Assembly: GCF_035998675.1 (NCBI RefSeq) | Contig: NZ_DASYHI010000015.1 | Span: 411,051 to 475,050 of the forward strand | From: Telluribacter sp035998675 | GTDB lineage: Bacteria; Bacteroidota; Bacteroidia; Cytophagales; Spirosomataceae | Length of the DNA: 64,000 nucleotides | Reading direction: 5' to 3' | Shown here: piece by piece, positions 53,935-62,593 of the stretch | Layout: every line of letters starts with the position of its first letter | Position numbering within the stretch: position 1 is the first letter of the stretch | Notes under the pieces: model-generated | The model's input: the letters and a program-made list of their open reading frames with translations, nothing else | The model's database searches: none | What the model was told of the DNA's origin: nothing | Program-made: the position numbers and the translations under genes

Positions 53935-56271
53935 ATGCGTATCAGCAGCTCTTTTATTCCTTTGGCAGTAGCCCCACCAGCCCCCCGCGGGTACTTCCTG
54001 GGTATTGTTGCCGTTTTCCTGTGCTTGCTACCTGCGCTTTCGTGGGCGCAACACGTGCATCATCCGGTGGAGTCGGTAGAGATACAACCACTTGCCGCTC
54101 AGGTGAAGAGGCTAATGGAAGCTATGGAGTACCTGGGTGAGCCCATAAGCCCCACCGACCGGCAGGCGCTGGAAAAGGCCAGTCAGGATACCGACGCCGC
54201 CAGGGCCAGCGCCCGGATTCAGGAGGTACTGGATGCCTATTGTCTGCTGGAAGTCCATATCAACCCCGAAAGCCGGGTCAAGGTGGACCAGGGACCAGCC
54301 AAACCGGTACTAGCCGAACAGGGCTGGCGTACCTACCTGGTCAAGGTACGGAATGAAGCGGGCGTAACGGCTCAGCTCAAGGCCGAAAGCCCCAATGCCC
54401 TGCCCGTTTATGCCCGTGGTAACAACGCCATTAAATTCAGCTTTGACCCGCGCCCCCAGCAAACCGTTACTGCCTTTGACGTTGCCAATCGCTGGCTGGA
54501 CCTGAGCCTGTACGATAAGCCGCCCCTCCGGCCCCAGCTTTCGGGCCTTGAACTCGAGTACCGCGTTATTCAGCTATACAGCCGGGACCCCGGCAAGCGC
54601 GAAGCCAAAATAAGCTTTAACGTAGGGCAGGGTACGCAGGATATTGGCTTCCGTAACGACGTTGATATTCTCTTTACCTGCCAACCCTCGCAGGAAGTCA
54701 GTTTTCGCGTACTGGATGAGCACGACCAGCCTACTACCGCCTCCTTCCTGATTCAGGACCCACAGGGACGTACCTACCCTTCCCGCGCCAAGCGCCTGGC
54801 CCCCGACTTTGCCTTTCACCCACAGATATACCGAGCCCACGGCGAAACCATCCGGCTCCCCGCCGGTGAGTACAGCGTCCGGTACACGCGCGGCCCGGAG
54901 TACCTCGAACAGAAACAGATGCTCAAAGTAACAGCCGGTCAGCCCCAGACGCTGGATGTACGCCTGCAGAGGTGGATTGATCCGGCCCGGCGGGGCTGGT
55001 ACTCCGGCGACCACCACATTCACGCGGCGGGTTGTATGCACTACGAGTCGCCCACGGAGGGGGTACTCCCGCAGGACATGATGCGGCATATACTGGGCGA
55101 AGCGCTCCACGTGGGTAGTGTACTGACTTGGGGACCGGGCTACTACTACCAGAAACAGTTTTTTGAGGCTAAGGACAATGAACTTTCTACTCCGGAAAAC
55201 CTCATGCGCTACGACCTGGAAGTATCGGGCTTCCCGTCCAGCCACAGCGGTCACCTGGTGCTGCTACGCCTCAAAGAACAAGATTACCCCGGCACCAAGG
55301 TACTGGAGGACTGGCCCACCTGGGACCTGCCGGTACTTAAATGGGCCAAAAAACAAGGGGCGGTAGCCGGCTTTGCGCATTCGGGCTGGGGACTGGAAGT
55401 AAAGACAGACCAGCTACCTAACTTCGAATTACCAAAATTTGACGGTATTGGGGCCAATGAGTACATCGTGGACGTAACCCACAACGCCGTTGATTTTATT
55501 TCTACCGTGGATACCCCCTCCCTGTGGGAACTCAACATCTGGTACCATACCCTCAACTGCGGCTTCCGGACCCGCATCAGCGGCGAAACTGATTTTCCCT
55601 GTATTTACGGCGAGCGGGTCGGGCTGGGGCGAAGCTACGTGAAGCTGGATGACAAACTTACCTACGACGCCTGGGTAGAGGGCATCCGGCAGGGCCGCGC
55701 TTACGTGTCGGACGGGAAGAGCCACCTGATGGATTTTCGGGTTAATAATCTATCCGTGGGGACCAATGGCAGCGAACTGAAATTAAGTAAGCCTGCCACT
55801 GTAAAGATAACGGCAAAGGTAGCAGCACGACTGGACGAAGTACCTAATGAGGATATCCGCCAGCGCAGCTACGACAAGCAACCGTACTGGGAGCTGGAAC
55901 GCGCCCGCAAAGGTACTTCGCGCGAAGTACCCGTTGAGGTAGTTGTGAATGGCCGGGTGGTAGCCAGCTCGACCCTGCTAGCCGATGGTACCCTGCGCGA
56001 CCTGGCCTTTGAAGTACCTATTGAACGCAGTAGTTGGGTGGCTTTACGCATTCTGCCCTCTTCGCATACCAATCCGGTGTTTATTGAGGTAAACAACAAG
56101 CCCATCCGGGCTTCCCGAAAAAGCGCCGACTGGTGTACCCGGTCCGTGGATCAGTGCTGGACCCAAAAGGCTCCGCTGATAGCAGTCCCGGAGCGGGAGG
56201 CGGCCCGGAAAGCCTACGAACACGCCAGGCAGGTATACCGCCAAATCATGCAGGAGAGCGAGGTGGATTAA
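53935..56271 (+). CDS. CehA/McbA family metallohydrolase (PHP domain), exported
   Basis: A 778-residue protein with a signal peptide (about residues 22-42, FLGIVAVFLCLLPALSWA then QHVHHP). An N-terminal beta-rich part (about 45-345) is followed by the metal-binding PHP-type barrel starting WYSGDHHIHAAGC (about 358), with later ligands in GFAHSGWG (about 479), NEYIVDVTHNAVD (about 503) and SGETDFPCIYG (about 549). The family includes a carbaryl hydrolase and probable peptide-modification proteases; the natural substrate here is unknown. A short beta domain with ITAKVAAR follows. The NuiA-like gene lies 39 bases after the stop on the same strand. Confidence 0.87.
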   Translation: MRISSSFIPLAVAPPAPRGYFLGIVAVFLCLLPALSWAQHVHHPVESVEIQPLAAQVKRLMEAMEYLGEPISPTDRQALEKASQDTDAARASARIQEVLDAYCLLEVHINPESRVKVDQGPAKPVLAEQGWRTYLVKVRNEAGVTAQLKAESPNALPVYARGNNAIKFSFDPRPQQTVTAFDVANRWLDLSLYDKPPLRPQLSGLELEYRVIQLYSRDPGKREAKISFNVGQGTQDIGFRNDVDILFTCQPSQEVSFRVLDEHDQPTTASFLIQDPQGRTYPSRAKRLAPDFAFHPQIYRAHGETIRLPAGEYSVRYTRGPEYLEQKQMLKVTAGQPQTLDVRLQRWIDPARRGWYSGDHHIHAAGCMHYESPTEGVLPQDMMRHILGEALHVGSVLTWGPGYYYQKQFFEAKDNELSTPENLMRYDLEVSGFPSSHSGHLVLLRLKEQDYPGTKVLEDWPTWDLPVLKWAKKQGAVAGFAHSGWGLEVKTDQLPNFELPKFDGIGANEYIVDVTHNAVDFISTVDTPSLWELNIWYHTLNCGFRTRISGETDFPCIYGERVGLGRSYVKLDDKLTYDAWVEGIRQGRAYVSDGKSHLMDFRVNNLSVGTNGSELKLSKPATVKITAKVAARLDEVPNEDIRQRSYDKQPYWELERARKGTSREVPVEVVVNGRVVASSTLLADGTLRDLAFEVPIERSSWVALRILPSSHTNPVFIEVNNKPIRASRKSADWCTRSVDQCWTQKAPLIAVPEREAARKAYEHARQVYRQIMQESEVD

Positions 56272-56310
56272 ATATTTTACTACCGGCATTTACGAACCAT
56301 AACCAACCTT

Positions 56311-56706
56311 ATGTCCTTACAGGCTACTATTGAGCCGCTCCTGGTGGAGCTGTACTACCCCAGTGAATCGGATGAACCCGTGGAGTTTGTTTCGGTGGAA
56401 ACCCGAGTACCTACGCCCCTGAGTCCGGAGAGTTTCGTCAGTTTGTTTGCCATTTCTTCGGGTGTTGAAATAAAAGAAGCCGAGCCGGAAAAATTCTGGT
56501 CGGCAGTTACGGTTTATCAGGACTGGTACCTGGAAGAAGAGGTCCAGCGGACCAGGCAGTTTGTTGAGCTGAAAGCCCGGCTGGAAAAAGATCTCGCCCA
56601 CCTTCAGTACTTTCGGGTGGGCGAGATTACCATAGCGGCGTATGTGGTTGGTACCAGCAGCGAAGGCCGGGTAGAGGGAATAAAAACGGCCCTGGTCGAA
56701 ACCTGA
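56311..56706 (+). CDS. NuiA-like (nuclease A inhibitor family) protein
   Basis: A 131-residue protein. LLVELYYPSESDEPVEFVSVE at the N-terminus, here split as LYYPSESDEPVEF (about 12-24), is the signature of the NuiA family, which in cyanobacteria blocks the sugar-nonspecific nuclease NucA. A helical middle with YQDWYLEEEVQRTRQFVELK and a final pair of strands (YFRVGEITIAAYVVG) complete the short alpha-beta-alpha fold. No NucA-type nuclease gene is close, so the real partner, if any, is elsewhere or the protein has another job. It may be co-transcribed with the CehA/McbA gene. Confidence 0.75.
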   Translation: MSLQATIEPLLVELYYPSESDEPVEFVSVETRVPTPLSPESFVSLFAISSGVEIKEAEPEKFWSAVTVYQDWYLEEEVQRTRQFVELKARLEKDLAHLQYFRVGEITIAAYVVGTSSEGRVEGIKTALVET

Positions 56707-56715
56707 CCCTTACCC

Positions 56716-57513
56716 TTAGGCTACCTGCTCTGTAACTTCCTCGTCCTCGTGAATTGCTTCTATTTTGGCTTCGAGCGCTTTTCCAACGTTTCTTCGCTTC
56801 TTAAATAGCTGCAACAGCCTCAACCGGGAGTAGTCGTAGCAGATTATAACCACAATGACAAAAGATACCACAAAAAACACCCGGAACTGCAGCCGGTGAT
56901 AGAGCATGGCCGACAGAACACCCGCGCTCAGGTACGACACCGCAATGGACAACAATAGCTTGGCGCGTCCGATTAGGGTGGGGTTGTCACGGAACTCTTT
57001 CCTGGTAAACATCGAAAACAAAATTCCCAGGTCAGTAGTAAGTCCGGTCAGGTGGGTAGTCTTAACCACAAAATTGGAAACACTGGCGGTCATGCCGTTT
57101 TGCAATCCCATGGCAAACAGCATAAATCCAATCAGCATTTCGGTTTCGGTCAGGGTTTCCTGGTAGTAGTACTGCCCGTACACCCCCACGGTAATCAGGC
57201 ACAGCATTTCCAGCAGGAGCGGAAGCGAATGGGCTATGTAGGCATTCTTTCGGTTCAGGTTAATGATAATAAAATTAGCCAGGAAACTTCCCAGAAAAAA
57301 AAGCAGGATCCAGGCAAACACCACCGATACCTGATACCAGTGTCCTTTGGCGATTTCTTCGGCCAGAATTGCGTAATGCCCTGTAACGTTGGATGTAAAC
57401 GCGAAGAAGATGATAACCGACGCCACATTGACCATGCCGGCCGAAAAGGCCGTAAGTACCCCCAACTGGATATTATCCCGCAGACTTCTGCTATTGCTAT
57501 ATTTTCTAAGCAT
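56716..57513 (-). CDS. DUF1275 (YoaK-type) membrane protein
   Basis: 265 residues from the ATG at 57513; a GTG one codon earlier directly follows the previous gene's stop. Six hydrophobic helices are visible. NIQLGVLTAFSAGMVNVASV at the start, then FTSNVTGHYAILAEEI (about 38-53) and GLQNGMTASVSNFVVKTTHLTGLTTDLG (the usual NxxTxxxVTGxxTDLG block, about 134-160) identify DUF1275. The function is unknown; the family looks like a small transporter. It is the last gene of the stress-type operon and overlaps no terminator I can see. Confidence 0.88.
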   Translation of the reverse strand: MLRKYSNSRSLRDNIQLGVLTAFSAGMVNVASVIIFFAFTSNVTGHYAILAEEIAKGHWYQVSVVFAWILLFFLGSFLANFIIINLNRKNAYIAHSLPLLLEMLCLITVGVYGQYYYQETLTETEMLIGFMLFAMGLQNGMTASVSNFVVKTTHLTGLTTDLGILFSMFTRKEFRDNPTLIGRAKLLLSIAVSYLSAGVLSAMLYHRLQFRVFFVVSFVIVVIICYDYSRLRLLQLFKKRRNVGKALEAKIEAIHEDEEVTEQVA

Positions 57514-57516
57514 CAC

Positions 57517-57993
57517 TTATCGAACTCGTTTAAACGTTATTTTGGCAATTCCCCGGGCCTGCATCTCGGTATAAAAATGCAGCGCCATGCTATCCTGGCT
57601 TAGTTCTACCAGTTTGTAACTTTCTTCTACTGCATCATCATAATGCAGCAGGAGTATATGCCCGCGCCCCTTCAGTCGCCAGTTCAGCTGCTTAGCCGGG
57701 GCACCTTCGGCCATGAAACTTACTTTGCCATCGGGTGAAAAATGCCATTTCTCGGCCCGGTGAACAATCAGGTCCTGGGCTATCAGCTGCTTTACATTTT
57801 CGGAAATCGCCTTCCCCGACAGGGCGTCGGTTCCCTGGGCTTTATCTACTCTTTCGTACTCCCAGGCTACTTCCTCCCAGGTACCTACCAGCAGTTGGTC
57901 CGGACTGGCAGCACTGGTAAACAGTCCCAGAAAAACCAACCCCGCCGCCAGCAGAAATCCGGCGTAGCACATTCCTAATCCACATCTTTTCAT
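57517..57993 (-). CDS. Exported lipocalin-like protein
   Basis: A 158-residue protein with a hydrophobic leader (about 10-30, GFLLAAGLVFLGLFTSAA). LLVGTWEEVAWEYERV (about 35-50), KWHFSPDGKVSF (about 92) and a regular set of strands ending IAKITFKRV fit the small lipocalin-like domain common in Bacteroidota. It has no clear lipobox Cys, so it is probably periplasmic. Its stop codon TAA is immediately followed by the start of the DUF1275 gene, and the universal stress protein gene ends 28 bases upstream: three genes in one transcript. Confidence 0.65.
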   Translation of the reverse strand: MKRCGLGMCYAGFLLAAGLVFLGLFTSAASPDQLLVGTWEEVAWEYERVDKAQGTDALSGKAISENVKQLIAQDLIVHRAEKWHFSPDGKVSFMAEGAPAKQLNWRLKGRGHILLLHYDDAVEESYKLVELSQDSMALHFYTEMQARGIAKITFKRVR

Positions 57994-58021
57994 AGCTATA
58001 CTTTTTTTTACAACTCAACCC

Positions 58022-58516
58022 TCACATAGGGTTGGGTACCAGAAACAACTCGGCTATACTACCTTGATCGGGTACGTTCCGGTTTTCGTTCCAGTCAATT
58101 TCAACGTACTGTAAGGAGCACTTACGGCAATAGGGAAGCAGGTCAAAACACCACTTGTTGGTTAGCTTCATCCGGTAGCTCTTAGGGATAAAAATAGTCT
58201 CGACCTTCTTGCCAAGCAGAAAGTTTTCGAAGGCATTCTGGTTTATGCCCGTAAATAAATCAAGGCAGAAAGAGTTGAGCTGCGAGGCGTACTTGTTTTT
58301 AAGTATTTCACAGGCTTCCTTGAACTTTGCATTTTGCTGCTCATCCAGGTACTTCCTTTTAGAGAAAAAGAGCAGATCGGTAATACAGTCGGTAAGGTGA
58401 GCGGAATACACCAGGACCAGGTCCACTTTTTCTCCCTCCAGCTGCCGTAGGGCACCTTTAACGGTATTCAGCGACTCAATAGTAAAATCGGTTGGTATCA
58501 GAATAGTCTTCGCCAT
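58022..58516 (-). CDS. Universal stress protein family protein (divergent)
   Basis: A 164-residue protein starting KTILIPTDFTIESLNTVKGA, the beta1-Asp-alpha1 start of the USP fold, with VDLVLVYSAHLTD as strand 2. The second half (KVETIFIPKSYRMKLTN) replaces the usual ATP-binding GxxGxxxxxxxGS motif with no match, so it probably does not bind ATP. It is the first gene of a three-gene unit (USP, lipocalin-like, DUF1275). An array of eight 11-bp direct repeats starts 43 bases before its ATG (separate entry), which argues for direct control by an OmpR-family regulator. Confidence 0.72.
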   Translation of the reverse strand: MAKTILIPTDFTIESLNTVKGALRQLEGEKVDLVLVYSAHLTDCITDLLFFSKRKYLDEQQNAKFKEACEILKNKYASQLNSFCLDLFTGINQNAFENFLLGKKVETIFIPKSYRMKLTNKWCFDLLPYCRKCSLQYVEIDWNENRNVPDQGSIAELFLVPNPM

Positions 58517-58558
58517 AGCTTTATTAGGTTTGTTTTGTGATTACAAAGCTAAGTGCGA

Positions 58559-58646
58559 GGCATTAGAGGGGCTTAAGAGCGGAATTAGAATGTAGTAAGA
58601 ACGAAATTAGAATGTAGTAAGAGCAGGATTAAAACCGGATTAGAAA
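58559..58646. promoter_or_regulatory. Array of eight 11-bp direct repeats, probable response-regulator sites
   Basis: 88 bases divide without remainder into eight 11-mers: GGCATTAGAGG, GGCTTAAGAGC, GGAATTAGAAT, GTAGTAAGAAC, GAAATTAGAAT, GTAGTAAGAGC, AGGATTAAAAC, CGGATTAGAAA. The shared core is about ATTAGA at one-helical-turn spacing. Units 3-4 and 5-6 are also a 22-bp repeat. It lies between the histidine-kinase stop codon and the start of the universal stress protein gene. OmpR/PhoB-type regulators bind tandem direct repeats with 10-11 bp period, and one is encoded 1.4 kb upstream in the same orientation. The repeats are seen; the binding is inferred. Confidence 0.75.
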
Positions 58647-58678
58647 TGGATATACGTCCCTTCGGGTACTTACTCAGG

Positions 58679-60052
58679 CTATAGAGTATAGTTACCAATG
58701 GGTAGTTTTATTTCCACCGTAACGCCCTGGTTAAGTACCGACCGGACCTGGATTTCGCCATCGTGCATTTTAACTACATTCCTGGTAATGGGCAATCCAA
58801 TACCGTAGCCTTCAAAGCTTTTGGTGTTACTGGCCCGGAAATAGGGGTCGTATATGTACTTGATTTCGTCCTCGGGTATACCTATGCCCAGGTCCTTGAC
58901 CACAATTACAATCTGCTGCGCCGAGGCCCCCAGCGACACCCGGACGGTGTCGTTGTTGGAGTACTTGCAGGCATTCATAATTACGTTCGACAGGGCCAGA
59001 TGCAGCAGTTGCTCATTGCCTTTCACCTTGAGCTTTTCGGGATTTTCGGGCAAAAAGCTAAAGTCCAGCGCTACTCTGTTGGAAGGATAAATCTTGTCTA
59101 CAGTTTCCTTTACATCCAGGATCAGCTGGTCCATCCTAACCTTGTCAAACTTAACTACCTTGCCGTTGTAGCCCGTTTGGGCCAGAAAGAGCAACGCCTG
59201 GGTTTTTTTATTGAGTTTTTCGGCTTCTTCCAGTATGGCCGTCAGGGCTTCCTGGTACTCGTGGGGCTGCCGGGGTTTGGAAAGTACTACGTCGGCTTCG
59301 CCGATAATGGAAGTAAGGGGGGTATTTAGCTCGTGGGAGGCATTACTTACAAAGTTTTTCTGCGTTTCAAAGGCCGCTTCGAGGCGGTCGAGCATGTCGT
59401 TGAAGGTGTTCGCCAGGGTACTTAGCTCGTCATTTTTGCTGGAAGTTTTCAACCTCAGATTCAGGTTTTCGGAGCTTATATCCCTTACACGGGTGGTGAT
59501 ATCCTGCAGTGGCTCCACTATTTTCCTGGAAATCCAGAACGAAATCAGCAGTATTACTACCATGGAAATAATAAGGGCCGAAATCAGCAGATTCCGCAGG
59601 TACCGGATGTGGTGGGTGTAGTAGTAGTTTTCGGCCGAAACAATAACAAAGTAGTCTTTGCCGGCCGTCCGGTACCGGATTCCCGAATAAAAAATATTCT
59701 GCTTTCGGTGATTAGCACTACCCTGAGCTTTAAGATCAGTCAGAAAGCGAACGGGAACCCCCAGCACCCGGGACTTGAAAAACAGCGAGTCAGCGGACGG
59801 CGTGGGCAGTATCTGGATTTCTTCCCTGGGGAGTTCTTCCAGGTAGCTCTGCCTTACCTCCCGGATGGCATTAATATCCTGCTCGTTTTCCAGGTGTATT
59901 TTGGCAGTAGTAGCCGCTCTGATCTCTAACCGTTTATAAAAGTCCTGAAACGAGTAGCTGGCCGACGCGTAGTATATAAAACCGCTGAACAGGAAAATAA
60001 ACGACAAAAAGATAACCGTGAGTAGCAGTAAGATTCTGGTTTTGATTTTCAT
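58679..60052 (-). CDS. Sensor histidine kinase of an OmpR-type two-component system
   Basis: A 457-residue kinase. One membrane helix near residues 8-30, a periplasmic sensor (about 31-150), a second helix (about 152-172), HAMP (about 173-226, ISRKIVEPLQDITTRVRDIS), HisKA with His in FVSNASHELNTPLTSIIG (about 243) and HATPase with the N box NVIMNACKYS (about 356), DLGIGIPEDE and GYGIGLPITRNV. All catalytic boxes are present. The response-regulator gene ends 12 bases upstream, so the pair is one operon. The array of direct repeats begins 32 bases after its stop. Confidence 0.93.
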   Translation of the reverse strand: MKIKTRILLLLTVIFLSFIFLFSGFIYYASASYSFQDFYKRLEIRAATTAKIHLENEQDINAIREVRQSYLEELPREEIQILPTPSADSLFFKSRVLGVPVRFLTDLKAQGSANHRKQNIFYSGIRYRTAGKDYFVIVSAENYYYTHHIRYLRNLLISALIISMVVILLISFWISRKIVEPLQDITTRVRDISSENLNLRLKTSSKNDELSTLANTFNDMLDRLEAAFETQKNFVSNASHELNTPLTSIIGEADVVLSKPRQPHEYQEALTAILEEAEKLNKKTQALLFLAQTGYNGKVVKFDKVRMDQLILDVKETVDKIYPSNRVALDFSFLPENPEKLKVKGNEQLLHLALSNVIMNACKYSNNDTVRVSLGASAQQIVIVVKDLGIGIPEDEIKYIYDPYFRASNTKSFEGYGIGLPITRNVVKMHDGEIQVRSVLNQGVTVEIKLPIGNYTL

Positions 60053-60064
60053 AGGAACCTGATC

Positions 60065-60805
60065 TTAGTTTTCAAAATTTTCCTTCATGACATACCCCAT
60101 CCCGATGACCGTATGTATCATTCGTGGTTCGCCCGACTTTTCCAGCTTTTTCCGGAGGTAGTTTACGTACACATCCACTACATTGGTACCCATGTCAAAG
60201 TTAACCCCCCAAACTTCTTCCAGTATTTCCACCCGCGAAAGTACCCGGCGGGGATTGTTCATAAACATGAGCAGGAGGCGGTATTCGGTAGATGTCAGAG
60301 AAATTTCCTGATTTTTCCGGCGTACTTCCTTGGTGTAGTCATTCAGTTCCAGATCACCAAAACGCAGCGCTTCCTGACCGCTCTCCTCTATTTTCAGACT
60401 CTCCTTCCGCCGCAGTAAGGCCCGGATACGGGCTACCAGTTCAATGAATTTAAAGGGCTTGGTGAGGTAGTCGTCAGCGCCGGTGTCCAGGCCCATAACT
60501 ACGTTTTCAGTACTTCCCAGGGCCGAAAGCAGCAGAATAGGTACTTGCCCGTTGTGCTCCCTGATGAGTTTACACACATCCATTCCGCCGATGGAAGGCA
60601 GCATAATATCCAGAATGATCAGATCGTAAGGTATCGTAACTGCCATTTGCAGCCCTACACCACCATCCATAGCGACACTTACTTCAAAGCCTTCTTCGCT
60701 CAACCCTTTATTGACAAATGAGCAAACGTGCGCGTCGTCTTCTATCAGTAAAATCTTCTTCTTTTTTCCTGTCAGCGGATAATCAAGGTACTTACTGTCC
60801 TGCAT
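60065..60805 (-). CDS. OmpR-family response regulator
   Basis: A 246-residue regulator. A 17-residue lysine-rich tail precedes the receiver domain (KILLIEDDAHV), with phospho-acceptor Asp in LIILDIMLPSIGG (about 68), Thr/Ser in LLLSALG and Lys in DYLTKPFKF (about 118). The winged-helix DNA-binding domain (about 145-240) has LTSTEYRLLLMFMNNPRRVLSR-type recognition region and ends with the NVVDVYVNYLRKKLEK block. Such proteins dimerise on tandem direct repeats. Its partner kinase follows in the same operon, and the 11-bp repeat array lies just beyond. Confidence 0.94.
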   Translation of the reverse strand: MQDSKYLDYPLTGKKKKILLIEDDAHVCSFVNKGLSEEGFEVSVAMDGGVGLQMAVTIPYDLIILDIMLPSIGGMDVCKLIREHNGQVPILLLSALGSTENVVMGLDTGADDYLTKPFKFIELVARIRALLRRKESLKIEESGQEALRFGDLELNDYTKEVRRKNQEISLTSTEYRLLLMFMNNPRRVLSRVEILEEVWGVNFDMGTNVVDVYVNYLRKKLEKSGEPRMIHTVIGMGYVMKENFEN

Positions 60806-60949
60806 TTTTAGTAAAAAGTATAGGTAAAGCCAGACTATTTCTCAAAATTACATTTTTCATTTTCCCCCGCAAGAAGCCGGACTACCTTCGATTGTCTTAA
60901 ATGGCCCCGTCTGTATATACCACAGGTTAAGCCGTAAAGTTTGAGTAGC

Positions 60950-62563
60950 ATGAAATCAAAATACGATATAGTTATTGTGGGAGCGGGTCATAATGGCCTG
61001 GTGGCGGCCTGCTATCTGGCCGGAGCTGGCAAAAGCGTACTGATGCTGGAACGAAACCTGTACGTTGGTGGCGCTACTACTTCCCAGCGGATATTCCCGG
61101 ACTACGACGCTTACCTGTCCCGCTACTCCTACCTGGTTAGCCTGTTTCCCCAACAGATAGTTCGTGACCTGCGGCTGAGCTTAGAACTACGCCGAAGACG
61201 TACTGCCTCCTACACTCCCTTTTGGCGAGGACCGGAAGCCGACGGACTTCTGCTGAGTAATATCAACGAAGCGGCCAACCGTAACCAGATTGAGCGCCTG
61301 CACCCGGACGACTACAAAGGGTACCTGCTGATGCAGCAACGTATCCAACGTTTCACCGATAAAGTATGGCCAAGCCTGCTGTTGCCGCTGGATTCAAAAG
61401 AGGCATGGAAAAACAGGTTTCGGGAGCCGGAAGACCGGGCGGTATGGGAATGGCTGGTAGAAAAACCCCTGGGGGAATTTATTGAGGCTCACCTACAGCA
61501 CGATGTACTGCGGGGCGTGGTACTTACCGATGCGAAAATCAGCGCTAATACCCACGCCCACGACCCTTCCTTACTGCAGAACCGGACGTTTCTGTATCAT
61601 GTTATTGGTAACCAAACCGGCGAGTGGCGGGTACCCGTGGGTGGAATGGGTGCCCTGGCGGATGCTCTTTATCAGCAGGCACTGCGCTTAGGCGTGGAGG
61701 TACTGACTGGTGCGGAGGTACTTCACATTCACCCGCACAGTACTCAACCATCAGTAACCTATAAAGTAGAGGATAAGGAAGTCACAATACAGGCCCGTCA
61801 GGTACTGGTCAATGCCGCACCCGCCGAATTAAAACGCCTGGTGGGCCCGGCTCCGGTAAGTCGGCCCCCGGATGGCCGGCCCCCGGTTGGCCGGCCCCAA
61901 AGTACTACTGCGGAGCAGGAAGGCACGGCTTTTAAAGTAAATATGCTGCTCCACAAGCTGCCCCCGCTCCGTTCGGGGATAGCAGCGGAAGATGCTTTTG
62001 CCGGTACCTTTCATTTTAATCAAACCTATACCGGGTTGGCCGCGGCTTTTGAGCAAAGCCAAAGAGGACAGCTGCCCGAGCGCCCTCCTTTCGAGATTTA
62101 CTGCCACACCCTCACCGACAACTCCATCCTGAGCAGCGAGTTGCAGAGGAAGGGGTACCATACAATCACTATATTCGGGCTTGATGCTCCTTACTCTCTT
62201 TTTCTCTCCCGTCCGGAACAAACCAGGCAACAGCTCCTAAATCAGTACCTGGCTACCCTGAACGAGTGGTTCACCGAACCTATTCAGGATTGTATTGCCA
62301 GGCAGGCGGATGGTACCTTGTGTCTGGAAGCAAAAAGCGCGCTGGACCTGGAAACGGAGCTGCAACTCCCCCGTGGAAACATTTTTCATTCTCCACTAAG
62401 CTGGTTTTACGCCGAAGATACCGGTGGCGTTGGACAGCGGGGCGTTGAAACTGACTTTGCCGGTATTCTGCTGTGCGGCTCAGGGGCCGAACGCGGTGGA
62501 GCCGTAAGCGGTATACCCGGCTACCACGCTGCCATGAAGTTACTCAATCAAGAGCTTAGGTAA
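60950..62563 (+). CDS. FAD-dependent phytoene-dehydrogenase-like oxidoreductase
   Basis: 537 residues from the ATG at 60950; a TTG three codons earlier is less likely. The dinucleotide-binding motif is YDIVIVGAGHNGLVAACYLAGAG (split: VIVGAGHNGLVAACYL, about 8-25), followed by ERNLYVGGATTSQ (about 38). The C-terminal FAD motif is GILLCGSGAERGGAVSGIPGYHAA (about 505-530). The family covers carotenoid desaturases and related enzymes; the RXR motif and lack of neighbouring crt genes leave the substrate open. Residues about 304-315 are a short repeat RPPDG-RPPVG-RP coded by a 15-bp tandem repeat, probably a loop. Confidence 0.85.
   Translation: MKSKYDIVIVGAGHNGLVAACYLAGAGKSVLMLERNLYVGGATTSQRIFPDYDAYLSRYSYLVSLFPQQIVRDLRLSLELRRRRTASYTPFWRGPEADGLLLSNINEAANRNQIERLHPDDYKGYLLMQQRIQRFTDKVWPSLLLPLDSKEAWKNRFREPEDRAVWEWLVEKPLGEFIEAHLQHDVLRGVVLTDAKISANTHAHDPSLLQNRTFLYHVIGNQTGEWRVPVGGMGALADALYQQALRLGVEVLTGAEVLHIHPHSTQPSVTYKVEDKEVTIQARQVLVNAAPAELKRLVGPAPVSRPPDGRPPVGRPQSTTAEQEGTAFKVNMLLHKLPPLRSGIAAEDAFAGTFHFNQTYTGLAAAFEQSQRGQLPERPPFEIYCHTLTDNSILSSELQRKGYHTITIFGLDAPYSLFLSRPEQTRQQLLNQYLATLNEWFTEPIQDCIARQADGTLCLEAKSALDLETELQLPRGNIFHSPLSWFYAEDTGGVGQRGVETDFAGILLCGSGAERGGAVSGIPGYHAAMKLLNQELR
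61862..61898 (+). repeat. 15-bp tandem repeat inside the oxidoreductase gene
   Basis: CGGCCCCCGGATGGC (61862-61876), CGGCCCCCGGTTGGC (61877-61891), then a partial CGGCCCC. It codes RPPDG-RPPVG-RP. The unit is a multiple of three, so gain or loss keeps the frame. Confidence 0.85.
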
Positions 62564-62593
62564 CGGTTTCGGGAGCATGAGCAAACAAGTACT

